From an uncultured Bacteroidales bacterium (GTDB lineage Bacteria > Bacteroidota > Bacteroidia > Bacteroidales > Paludibacteraceae): a stretch of DNA of 58,762 bases. The number at the start of each line of letters is the position of its first letter. Within the stretch, counting starts at the first letter, position 1. Both the position numbers and the translations under genes were made by a program. Below are positions 49,261 to 56,424 of this stretch, piece by piece. The notes under the pieces were generated by a model. It was given only the letters and a program-made list of their open reading frames with translations, did not search any database and had not been told where the DNA came from. Location of the stretch: the NCBI GenBank assembly GCA_934725535.1, contig CAKVBV010000004.1, positions 1-58,762 on the forward strand, written 5' to 3'.

Positions 49261-51303
49261 ATGAACCGACGATATACACTATCTATCATCGTGCTGCTGT
49301 CCGTGGCTGCTATGCTGTGGGCGGCTCCGCGTACCCCCGAGCAGGCTTTGGATATAGCCCGCTCCACATGCTTGCGCAAGGCTTCTGCATCGCATATCCT
49401 TGCTCCCCGACCCGCACGCATAGCCGCACAAAGCCGTGCCTACTATGCTGTCAATACGGGGCATGGCTTCGTCCTTGTCTCTACCGACACGCACATGCCC
49501 GAAGTCTTGGGCTACAGCGATGGCTCGGATTTCTGTGTGGATAGTCTCCCGCCTGCCTTCCGCTATTGGCTGGATTGCTATGATGATGAGTTTGCTGCTA
49601 TGGACACCACATATACCTGTCCGCAGCGTGCCGCCATCTTCCCTGACTCGCAAACACCTCTGCTCACCTGCCGCTGGAACCAGTCCTCCCCCTTCAACGA
49701 TATGGCTCCCAAGTACGACGCTACTCACCATGCCGCTGCGGGGTGTGTGGCTACTGCTATGGCACAAATCATGTACGCCCACAAGCATCCTGCGCAAGGT
49801 ACAGGCTCCTATTCCTATCTGTGGACCAGCAAACGGGATGCCAATTTGTCCGCAACCCTGAGCGCGGACTTTGGTGCTACCACCTACCATTGGGACGCTA
49901 TGCTCGACTCCTATTCCGGCACTGCCACTGCAGAATCTCGCTCTGCCGTAGCTACACTGCTCTACCATTGCGGTATTTCGGTGGATATGGGCTACGACTG
50001 CAACAGCAGCCACGAGAGCGGAGCCGTAACGAGCAAGGTACCCAAATCGCTTGCCACCTACTTCGGCTACGACCCCAACTACCAGTTCATCCGCAAGGAC
50101 ATCTACCCCGTTGATAGTCTCAACCTGCTTATCCGTGCCGAACTCCGTCAGCAGCACCCTGTCCTCATCTCCGGTTCCAACGACCAGGGCGGGCATGCTT
50201 TCGTCTGCGACGGCTACAACCGTGACGGCTATTTCCATATCAACTGGGGCTGGGGCGGCAAGTCCGACGGCTATTTCCTGCTCTCTGCCCTCAACCCGGG
50301 GCAGCAAGGCATCGGCGGCACCACCAAGGGCTACAACAAGGGCACCACTTTCTTTGTCGGGCTGCAACCCAAGAGTGCCACCTCTGTCCGCTATCCCTCA
50401 CAACTTGCTGCCGACAGTTTCACCGTCAGCACCACCCGTCTCGCACGCAACGGCTCTTTCTCTACTGCCGCATATCATATTCAGAACTATGGTATGGACC
50501 ACTATACGGGGACCTATGGCATCGCTCTTTACGATGAAGACGAAACCGACATGGTGGCTCTGCTTAAGTCATCCTCATTCTCCCTCAAGTCCAATTACTA
50601 CCGTACGTCCGAGGTTACTACCACCGGCATCAAAATCCCGACATCGGTACCGGAAGGCACCTATCACCTCTGTCTTGTGTACCGGGATGCCGACTATGGC
50701 TGGCTGCGTATGCTCAACCGCTGTGATGACTACTTCAAGACCGTCTATGTCAGTGCCGATGGCATCACATTCCTTGATAATAATGCCCCCGCCGAACTCT
50801 CGCTGACCGAGCCCATCGCTTTTGCCGATGATGCCTATGACATCCCGCGTGCCGGCTTGCCGCTCTCCTTCTCCGTCCGTAATACGGGTGGCACTTTCCG
50901 CGGCGACATCTCCGCCCGCATCTATCAGGGCAACTTCGCCAAAGGGCAGTACGAGATTTTGGACTCGCTCTCTATCCGGCGCAACCAAACCTTCTCTTCC
51001 GCCCTCCAACAACCGTTCGACGACCGGCTCAAAACCGACAAGACCTACAAAATGAAACTCTGTTGGCGTGCCAATGCGGCCGACTCATGGCACGAGTTCA
51101 CGCCCGCAGAATACGGAGTCCTCTCGTTCACCATCGTGGATTCCATACCCGACATCCCTACATCGCTGCCCCTCCTGTCTCCCGACACGGAAATCATATC
51201 TCGGCAACTCGTCATGCACCTCCCCGTAGGCGATATGTATATCATCACTACCCGCGATAATACTAATACCATTCATCGACATAAAATCATCTTGTATAAG
51301 TGA
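49261..51303 (+). CDS. C10 family cysteine protease (streptopain-like) with Spi-like propeptide
   Basis: 680 aa. A signal peptide (about 1-21; IIVLLSVAAMLWAAP) is followed by a Spi-like inhibitory propeptide (about 22-120; PEQALDIARSTCLRKAS, AYYAVNTGHGFVLVSTD, LGYSDGSDF). The catalytic domain follows with Cys162 in AAGCVATAMAQIMYAHK, His312 in GGHAFVCDGYN and Asn328/Trp331 in INWGWGG, all positions expected for the papain-like C10 family. Ig-like segments come after it, and the tail ends GDMYIITTRDN..HKIILYK, which could be a short T9SS sorting domain. Its position between a giant adhesin and an OmpA fusion suggests secretion to the surface and possible maturation of neighbouring proteins (inference). 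The TGA stop overlaps the next gene's GTG start. Confidence 0.9.
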   Translation: MNRRYTLSIIVLLSVAAMLWAAPRTPEQALDIARSTCLRKASASHILAPRPARIAAQSRAYYAVNTGHGFVLVSTDTHMPEVLGYSDGSDFCVDSLPPAFRYWLDCYDDEFAAMDTTYTCPQRAAIFPDSQTPLLTCRWNQSSPFNDMAPKYDATHHAAAGCVATAMAQIMYAHKHPAQGTGSYSYLWTSKRDANLSATLSADFGATTYHWDAMLDSYSGTATAESRSAVATLLYHCGISVDMGYDCNSSHESGAVTSKVPKSLATYFGYDPNYQFIRKDIYPVDSLNLLIRAELRQQHPVLISGSNDQGGHAFVCDGYNRDGYFHINWGWGGKSDGYFLLSALNPGQQGIGGTTKGYNKGTTFFVGLQPKSATSVRYPSQLAADSFTVSTTRLARNGSFSTAAYHIQNYGMDHYTGTYGIALYDEDETDMVALLKSSSFSLKSNYYRTSEVTTTGIKIPTSVPEGTYHLCLVYRDADYGWLRMLNRCDDYFKTVYVSADGITFLDNNAPAELSLTEPIAFADDAYDIPRAGLPLSFSVRNTGGTFRGDISARIYQGNFAKGQYEILDSLSIRRNQTFSSALQQPFDDRLKTDKTYKMKLCWRANAADSWHEFTPAEYGVLSFTIVDSIPDIPTSLPLLSPDTEIISRQLVMHLPVGDMYIITTRDNTNTIHRHKIILYK

Positions 51304-53159
51304 AAAAGTTTATTACCTCATTGGCTTTAAGCCTGTCTTTCGCACTCGCGGCACATGCGGCCGTCACTGTCGTCAATGACAATCGTCACCTCATTACAGG
51401 TGAAGTGGGTGCCGGTTATTCATCGCTTTTGCACTCTTCGGACTTCGGCAAGTCTGCCGGACTCGCAGGAGGTATTGTGCAACTGGGCTACGAGTGGAAC
51501 CTGCGCCGGTTCTTGTTGCATACAGGTGTCGAGTTCTCCTCTATCAACAACATCTCGCTCTTTAATGCTCAGTACACCTCCTCCCCCTACGTGCTGTCCA
51601 CAAACTTCATGTATGGCTCCGACCCCGCTGCCATGCAGCAGCATTTTGCTTTCTCCAATTTCCGCGAGCAGCAGATGATGGGCTATGTCAATATACCCGT
51701 CATGGCGGGTGGACTGTTCGACGACCGCTACTATTTCTTGGCAGGTGTCAAGGTGGGAATCCCCGTCTATAACTCCTACAAGACGAATGTGGATGTCGAG
51801 TCCTATCTCACCGACCCGCTCATACCCAACCGCGAGTTCCGCGATATACCGCAGCACGGAGCCGACCGCGCATCGCTGACCGCCGATGGACATTTCACCA
51901 CCTCACCCGTCAATGTACAGGCGTCTGCCGAAGTGGGTGTGTCTATCAGCAGTTTCATTCCGCAGAAGAAAGCCAAACCCGGAATGAACAACTTTGCACG
52001 CAACAAGAAGAAAAAGCCGCTGCGCTACTACTATCGCGTGGGACTCTTCTGCGACTATGGCATCACCTCCGCCGTAGCGAAAAACACTGCCGACGCTTTT
52101 GCTTCTGCCACCGAGTGGAACCCCGATGTGGAGAAAGCAGTATATATGGAACAACATAACAAACAAGTGGATGGGTTTGTACCCACCACACTCCCCGACC
52201 ATGTGAAATTCAATTCCTACGCTGCTACTCGGGGACGCTTCTCTTCGTTCATCGTGGGTGTCAAGTTCGCCATGCTCTTCCAGGTCAACCAACCCAAGAA
52301 ACCTGTTATGCCCCAGTCGTGGCTTGATGTCGATGTCACCGACGCTGCCACCGAGGCACTCTTGCCCGCACAAATCAACGTCTTGGAACTCAAGACAGGG
52401 CGCGAGACCATACGTCAGGCCAAGAAAGGTACCCTCCGCATGCGTACCAAACGCGGTGGATTTACGGTTACCGCTTCCGCACCGGACTACTATTCCGATA
52501 CGCAGTCCTACACCATCGACTCGCTGGGCGAGAATGTGGCGCTCAGTTTTGCCCTGCGCCATCGCCCCTATTTCCGCTTCCGTGTTACGCATAGCGAAAC
52601 GGGCGAACCGATGCCTGTGCATGCTTCCCTCATCAATCGCGCCAACAACGATACTATCCTCCACCTGAACACCGATGCCGCTACAGGTGCTGCACGGTAT
52701 ATGTTGGAGGACTCCGTCACGTACCGTATACATATCGCCCAATTAGGCTACGAGACCTATGCTACGGACATCGCTTCCATTGCCGACTCCATGAATATCG
52801 TGCTCAAACCCATCAAGAAGGGCGACATTGTCATTGTCAACCATCTCTTCTTTGCGAATAACTCCACGCGTATCCTTGCCGAATCGGAGGCTGCACTCAA
52901 CGACCTGAAGACCTTCCTCACCGAGAACCCGCAACTGCGTATCCGTATCGTCGGACATACCGACAACGTCGGTTCCGACCAGTTCAACCTCAAACTCTCC
53001 GAAGGTCGTGCACAGTCCGTCAAGGACGCACTTGTCAAACGTGGTGTAGCGCCGGAGCGTATCGAAACCTTGGGTATGGGCAAACGCCAGCCGATTGCCA
53101 CCAACGATACCGAAGAAGGACGCGCACAGAACCGCCGTGTAGAACTCGTTATCCTCTAA
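51300..53159 (+). CDS. Outer-membrane barrel-carboxypeptidase-regulatory-OmpA fusion (619 aa)
   Basis: Starts at GTG 51300, overlapping the TGA of the protease gene by 3 nt (GTGA), so translational coupling is likely. A signal peptide (1-20, KKFITSLALSLSFALAAHAA) is followed by a barrel (about 25-335; VNIPVMAGGLFDDRYYFLAG, YYYRVGLFCDYGI, last strand VGVKFAMLFQVNQPKKP). Two carboxypeptidase-regulatory-like sandwiches (about 340-500) come next, then an OmpA C-terminal domain (about 508-619; VNHLFFANNSTRIL, IVGHTDNVGS, LSEGRAQSV, GRAQNRRVELVIL). The peptidoglycan-contact Asp and Arg are present. It is a paralogue of the 743-aa fusion at 11138 but lacks that protein's Lys/Pro/Ala-rich stretch. 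It is the last gene of the plus operon; the terminator is at 53208. Confidence 0.9.
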   Translation: MKKFITSLALSLSFALAAHAAVTVVNDNRHLITGEVGAGYSSLLHSSDFGKSAGLAGGIVQLGYEWNLRRFLLHTGVEFSSINNISLFNAQYTSSPYVLSTNFMYGSDPAAMQQHFAFSNFREQQMMGYVNIPVMAGGLFDDRYYFLAGVKVGIPVYNSYKTNVDVESYLTDPLIPNREFRDIPQHGADRASLTADGHFTTSPVNVQASAEVGVSISSFIPQKKAKPGMNNFARNKKKKPLRYYYRVGLFCDYGITSAVAKNTADAFASATEWNPDVEKAVYMEQHNKQVDGFVPTTLPDHVKFNSYAATRGRFSSFIVGVKFAMLFQVNQPKKPVMPQSWLDVDVTDAATEALLPAQINVLELKTGRETIRQAKKGTLRMRTKRGGFTVTASAPDYYSDTQSYTIDSLGENVALSFALRHRPYFRFRVTHSETGEPMPVHASLINRANNDTILHLNTDAATGAARYMLEDSVTYRIHIAQLGYETYATDIASIADSMNIVLKPIKKGDIVIVNHLFFANNSTRILAESEAALNDLKTFLTENPQLRIRIVGHTDNVGSDQFNLKLSEGRAQSVKDALVKRGVAPERIETLGMGKRQPIATNDTEEGRAQNRRVELVIL

Positions 53160-53207
53160 ACAGAAGTTATATCCCGTAAATAGAACAGTTCTATTTGGTT
53201 ATCCCCA

Positions 53208-53249
53208 AGAGACTGTCTGACAATGAAAAATTGTCAGATGGTCTTTTTT
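53208..53249 (+). terminator. Intrinsic terminator of the plus-strand surface-protein operon
   Basis: Stem arms AGACtgTCTGACAAT and ATTGTCAGAtgGTCT close a GAAAA loop and are followed by six T residues. It lies 48 nt after the stop of the OmpA fusion. Confidence 0.9.
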
Positions 53250-53285
53250 ATGAAGAAGCGTAGGCGGACGATGCATTGCTTGGGA

Positions 53286-53306
53286 GACGACGCGGCTCGC
53301 GTCGTC
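53286..53306 (+). repeat. Dispersed palindromic repeat, family 1
   Basis: GACGACGCG-GCT-CGCGTCGTC, the exact reverse complement of the copy at 13558. A half copy (CTCGCGTCGTC) follows at 53327-53337. Confidence 0.85.
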
Positions 53307-53393
53307 AAAGATAAAATCCAATGCATCTCGCGTCGTCAAAAATACAGCGCATTTCAAATCGTACTTTGTAAATATGGTTTTTATGTCTAATCT

Positions 53394-53420
53394 GCGATAA
53401 TACGGCGTAGCCGTCCGTTT
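53394..53420 (+). repeat. Dispersed palindromic repeat, family 2
   Basis: GCGATAATACGGCGTAGCCG followed by TCCGTTT, the reverse complement of 4171-4196. Its core stem is ACGGC-GTA-GCCGT. Confidence 0.8.
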
Positions 53421-53502
53421 ATATCTTAATCGCTCCCCGCAGTCATTAACTATTAACCATTACCTATTACTACACTTACATCGAGACAGTCTCGAGTTAA
53501 GA

Positions 53503-53557
53503 GTATGACATTAGTATGTGATTAGTATGTGATTAGTATGTGATTAGTATGTGATTA
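53503..53557 (-). repeat. 11-bp tandem repeat, array D (5 units, inverted)
   Basis: On the plus strand there is one GTATGACATTA and four GTATGTGATTA units. On the minus strand this is the same ATCACATACTA array as A-C, ending in the same TTAACTCGAG flank. Confidence 0.85.
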
Positions 53558-53609
53558 AGCCGACAATATCGGAACCATACAGCCTTCTTGCCTTGGGACA
53601 CGCGTTTTA

Positions 53610-53641
53610 TTTGGTTACTCACACTCTTTTTTGTAACTTTG
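53610..53641 (+). promoter_or_regulatory. Bacteroidota promoter of glyQS
   Basis: TTTG (53610-53613), 20-nt spacer, TAACTTTG (53634-53641). The ATG at 53681 lies about 33 nt past the predicted start site. Confidence 0.82.
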
Positions 53642-53680
53642 CGGGCAGAAACGAAACAAAACAGATACTCATTTCAAGGT

Positions 53681-55225
53681 ATGGCAACACAGGAAGAAAC
53701 ATTCAAGAAGATGGTCGCTCACTGCAAAGAGTACGGATTCGTCTTCCCGAGCAGCGAGATTTACGACGGTCTGAGTGCCGTGTACGACTACGGTCAGAAC
53801 GGCGTGGAACTGAAGAACAACATCAAGAAATACTGGTGGGAGTCCATGACCATGCTCCACGAGAACATTGTCGGTCTCGACGCGAGCATCTTCATGCACC
53901 CCACCGTCTGGAAGGCTTCGGGGCACGTGGACGCCTTCAACGACCCGCTCATCGACAACCGCGACTCCAAGAAACGCTATCGTGCCGACGTGCTGATTGA
54001 AGACCAAATCGCCAAGTACGACGAGAAGATAGAAAAGGAACTGGAGAAAGCACGCAAACGCTTCGGCGACAACTTCGACGAGGAACTCTACAAGCAGACC
54101 AACGAGCGTGTCAAAGAGCATATCGCTAAGCGCAACGCCCTGCACGAGCGTTACAGCAAGGCGATGAATGACAACGACTTGGCAGAACTGAAACAGATAA
54201 TCCTCGACGAGGAAATCGTCTGCCCCATTAGCGGCACACGCAACTGGACCGACGTGCGTCAGTTCAACCTTATGTTCCAAACCGAGATGGGTTCCACGGC
54301 TGACGGCTCGATGACCATCTACCTGCGCCCCGAGACGGCACAGGGTATCTTCGTCAATTTCCTCAACGTGCAGAAGACGGGACGCATGAAGATTCCTTTC
54401 GGTATCGCGCAGATAGGCAAGGCATTCCGCAACGAGATTGTGGCACGCCAGTTCGTATTCCGTATGCGTGAGTTCGAACAGATGGAGATGCAGTTCTTCG
54501 TCCGCCCGGGCGAGGAGATGAAGTGGTTTGCCTACTGGAAGGAGTTCCGCCTCAAATGGCACAAGGCACTCGGTCTCGGCGACGGGAAATACCGCTTCCA
54601 CGACCACGAGAAACTGGCGCACTATGCCAATGCCGCTACGGACATCGAGTTTGAGATGCCCTTTGGATTCAAGGAGGTGGAGGGTATCCACAGCCGTACC
54701 AACTTTGACCTCTCGCAGCACGCCAAGTTCAGCGGCAAGAAGATTGAGTACTTCGACCCCGAACTCAACCAGTCGTACACGCCGTATGTCATAGAGACAT
54801 CCATAGGTGTGGACCGTATGTTCTTGAGTGTGATGTGCGCGGCATACAGGGAGGAGAAACTCGAAGGCGGCGACACCCGCGTAGTGCTCAGCCTGCCCCC
54901 TATGCTGGCACCTGTGAAGGCATGCGTGATGCCGCTGGTGAAGAAGGACGGACTGCCCGAGAAGGCACACGAGATAGTGGAGATGCTGAAGTTCGACTTC
55001 CACACCAACTACGACGAGAAAGACTCCATTGGCAAGCGCTATCGCCGTCAGGATGCCATCGGCACACCGTTCTGTATCACCGTGGACCACGACACCTTGG
55101 AGGACAACTGCGTGACCGTGCGTTTCCGCGACACGATGAAGCAGGAGCGCGTACCTATCGACGAACTGCACCAAATGATTTCCGAGCAGGTCTCCCTCCG
55201 CACACTGTACAAGAAACTGATGTAA
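53681..55225 (+). CDS. glyQS: Glycine--tRNA ligase, dimeric class II type
   Basis: 514 aa from ATG 53681. It activates glycine and charges tRNA-Gly in the cytoplasm. Signatures of the alpha2 glycyl-tRNA synthetase are present: an N-terminal FKKMVAHCKEYGFVFPSSEI with YDYGQNGVELKNNIKKYWW, RPETAQGIFVNF, motif 2 (FGIAQIGKAFRNEIVARQF with REFEQMEMQFF) and motif 3 (YVIETSIGVDRMFLSVM). The C-terminal anticodon-binding domain (LPPMLAPVKACVMPL; RYRRQDAIGTPFCITVD) is complete. A reading frame open from a TTG at 53588 would add 31 residues, but it runs through the promoter, so the ATG is the start. Monocistronic, next to rpsO. Confidence 0.97.
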   Translation: MATQEETFKKMVAHCKEYGFVFPSSEIYDGLSAVYDYGQNGVELKNNIKKYWWESMTMLHENIVGLDASIFMHPTVWKASGHVDAFNDPLIDNRDSKKRYRADVLIEDQIAKYDEKIEKELEKARKRFGDNFDEELYKQTNERVKEHIAKRNALHERYSKAMNDNDLAELKQIILDEEIVCPISGTRNWTDVRQFNLMFQTEMGSTADGSMTIYLRPETAQGIFVNFLNVQKTGRMKIPFGIAQIGKAFRNEIVARQFVFRMREFEQMEMQFFVRPGEEMKWFAYWKEFRLKWHKALGLGDGKYRFHDHEKLAHYANAATDIEFEMPFGFKEVEGIHSRTNFDLSQHAKFSGKKIEYFDPELNQSYTPYVIETSIGVDRMFLSVMCAAYREEKLEGGDTRVVLSLPPMLAPVKACVMPLVKKDGLPEKAHEIVEMLKFDFHTNYDEKDSIGKRYRRQDAIGTPFCITVDHDTLEDNCVTVRFRDTMKQERVPIDELHQMISEQVSLRTLYKKLM

Positions 55226-55267
55226 CTCCTGTATAGGGACAACGCTGTGTCTGGGGGACGCCTGGGG

Positions 55268-55288
55268 GACGACGCGGCTCGCGTCGTC
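55268..55288 (+). repeat. Dispersed palindromic repeat, family 1
   Basis: GACGACGCG-GCT-CGCGTCGTC, 43 nt after the glyQS stop and preceded by CTGGGG as at 13558 (on the opposite strand). Confidence 0.85.
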
Positions 55289-55490
55289 ATACGCCGGCGG
55301 CGCAGTGGGATGTTTCTACCAGAACGAAACCCTGTGGCTTGAACAGAATCCCGCGTCGTCATCACCTACGCCAATGGCAGAGAAAATCGTGTTAATCATA
55401 TACCATATAAAAATTAATGGCTAATTAATGGTAAATTACATGTTTTTCTACATCGTAAATTCGTAAATCGTACATAAAAACACATCTTTA

Positions 55491-55522
55491 TTTGTGTATA
55501 TGAAAAAATAGCAGTACCTTTG
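55491..55522 (+). promoter_or_regulatory. Bacteroidota promoter of rpsO
   Basis: TTTG (55491-55494), 20-nt spacer, TACCTTTG (55515-55522). It predicts a leader of about 118 nt in which CTGCT (55546-55550) can pair with AGCAG (55566-55570). Confidence 0.8.
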
Positions 55523-55647
55523 CACCGCTTTTGTGCGCAGAGGTGCTGCTATTCAGTTCCTTGCCAGCAGGGGCAATAGATGTGACATCGTTTGGATGGT
55601 AATATCGGACGAGGTCATAATTGTTTAACTAACTAATCAATACAACA

Positions 55648-55917
55648 ATGTATTTGAACGCAGAAAAGAAAGCGGAACTCTTTGCCAAGTATGGCAATGA
55701 CGCTAAGAACACCGGTTCTGCTGAGAGCCAAATCGCTCTGTTCACCTTCCGTATCAACCACCTCACCGAGCACCTGAAGAAGAACCAGAAGGACTTCGGT
55801 ACAGAGCGTGCCCTGACCGCTTTGGTTGGTAAACGTCGTCGTCTCTTGGACTACCTCAAGGAGAAGGACATCGAGCGTTACCGTGCTATCATCAAAGAGT
55901 TGGGTATCCGCAAGTAA
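55648..55917 (+). CDS. rpsO: 30S ribosomal protein S15
   Basis: 89 aa, the usual length. It binds 16S rRNA early in assembly of the small-subunit platform. The typical S15 signatures are present: TGSAESQIALFTFRINHLTEH, KDFGTERALTALVGKRRRLLDYL and RYRAIIKELGIRK. It has its own promoter and a good terminator. In other bacteria S15 represses its own mRNA through a leader fold; the leader here is long enough, but such a fold is not demonstrated. Confidence 0.98.
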   Translation: MYLNAEKKAELFAKYGNDAKNTGSAESQIALFTFRINHLTEHLKKNQKDFGTERALTALVGKRRRLLDYLKEKDIERYRAIIKELGIRK

Positions 55918-55970
55918 TCACTCTTGCATTACCTGTCGAAACGAAGCCTACAAAGGCGTGGACTTCACGG

Positions 55971-56000
55971 GGGACTGTCTGCAAGGGCAGTCCCTTTTTT
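55971..56000 (+). terminator. Intrinsic terminator of rpsO
   Basis: GGGACTG and CAGTCCC form a perfect stem followed by six T residues, 53 nt after the stop codon. Confidence 0.92.
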
Positions 56001-56018
56001 GTAAATATAAGCACAGGG

Positions 56019-56039
56019 GACGACGCAACTCGCGTCGTC
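56019..56039 (+). repeat. Dispersed palindromic repeat, family 1 (imperfect)
   Basis: GACGACGCA-ACT-CGCGTCGTC, with one base of the stem changed relative to the other copies. Confidence 0.8.
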
Positions 56040-56128
56040 AATAAAAAGCCTTTCTTTCGAAGGTGAAAGAAATACCGCCTTAACGTCAGTTGCGCTAATT
56101 TTTGAGATATATAATTTGTGGCTAATGG

Positions 56129-56155
56129 GCGATAATACGGTGTAGCCGTCCGTTC
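56129..56155 (+). repeat. Dispersed palindromic repeat, family 2
   Basis: GCGATAATACGGTGTAGCCG followed by TCCGTTC. It is preceded by TTTGTGGCTAATGG, which resembles the TTTGTGGCTCATTC of the 85-bp repeats at 49009. Confidence 0.75.
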
Positions 56156-56234
56156 ATACGTTCATAATAGTCCTGATGTTTTTTTATATGGTTCTTTATA
56201 TGGTTGTTAATGGAGCCTTTGTCTCGTGATGTAT

Positions 56235-56300
56235 TAATGGGAAATTATACGGCTTGTTATGTTTATCTCCAAATGTTTCATCATAAAAAACGTATATTTT
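56235..56300 (-). repeat. Inverted repeat arm, partner at 1-66
   Basis: 56258-56300 is the exact reverse complement of 1-43, with weaker similarity continuing outward to about 56235. It lies about 70 nt upstream of the ffh promoter. Confidence 0.8.
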
Positions 56301-56367
56301 TTGTTTTGTTGTTGGACAGTACATGACCTGCAAAGTCTCCTTCTGTCGTTATATCGAACTCACGTAA

Positions 56368-56399
56368 TTTGCATATTTCACAGAAAAAGAGTAACTTTG
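56368..56399 (+). promoter_or_regulatory. Bacteroidota promoter of the small ORF and ffh
   Basis: TTTG (56368-56371), 20-nt spacer, TAACTTTG (56392-56399). The predicted start site is about 18-20 nt upstream of the 39-codon ORF and about 175 nt upstream of ffh. Confidence 0.82.
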
Positions 56400-56424
56400 C
56401 AGCGGGAAAGGAGAATGTATAAAA

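Larger units (their letters stand above)
53160..53680. other. Repeat-rich intergenic region before glyQS
   Basis: No gene is supported. It contains the operon terminator (53208-53249), a family-1 palindrome with a half copy (53286-53306, 53327-53337), a family-2 palindrome (53394-53420), a short palindrome CGAGACAGTCTCG (53482-53494), array D (53503-53557) and the glyQS promoter (53610-53641). Confidence 0.6.
55226..55647. other. Intergenic region glyQS-rpsO
   Basis: No gene. It contains a family-1 palindrome (55268-55288) plus a half copy (55351-55360), an AT-rich stretch, the rpsO promoter (55491-55522) and an rpsO leader of about 118 nt. No T-tailed terminator is visible after glyQS; the palindrome is the only strong hairpin there. 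Confidence 0.5.
55918..56424. other. Intergenic region rpsO-ffh leader
   Basis: No gene is supported. It contains the rpsO terminator (55971-56000), a family-1 palindrome (56019-56039), a family-2 palindrome (56129-56155), the second arm of the 43-bp inverted repeat (56235-56300) and the ffh promoter (56368-56399). Confidence 0.55.

Noticed and set aside
49279..50367. 362-codon open frame opposite the C10 protease
   Set aside because: The plus-strand frame has the catalytic Cys and His motifs and a signal peptide; the minus frame has no domain, and starts and ends inside the gene.
53669..55174. 501-codon open frame on the minus strand opposite glyQS
   Set aside because: It lies entirely antisense to a conserved, complete glycyl-tRNA synthetase and its translation has no recognisable domain; it is a codon-bias shadow.
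1..56300. Composite transposon bounded by the 43-bp inverted repeat
   Set aside because: No transposase, target-site duplication or insertion-sequence ends were found; the block includes housekeeping genes with ordinary context.
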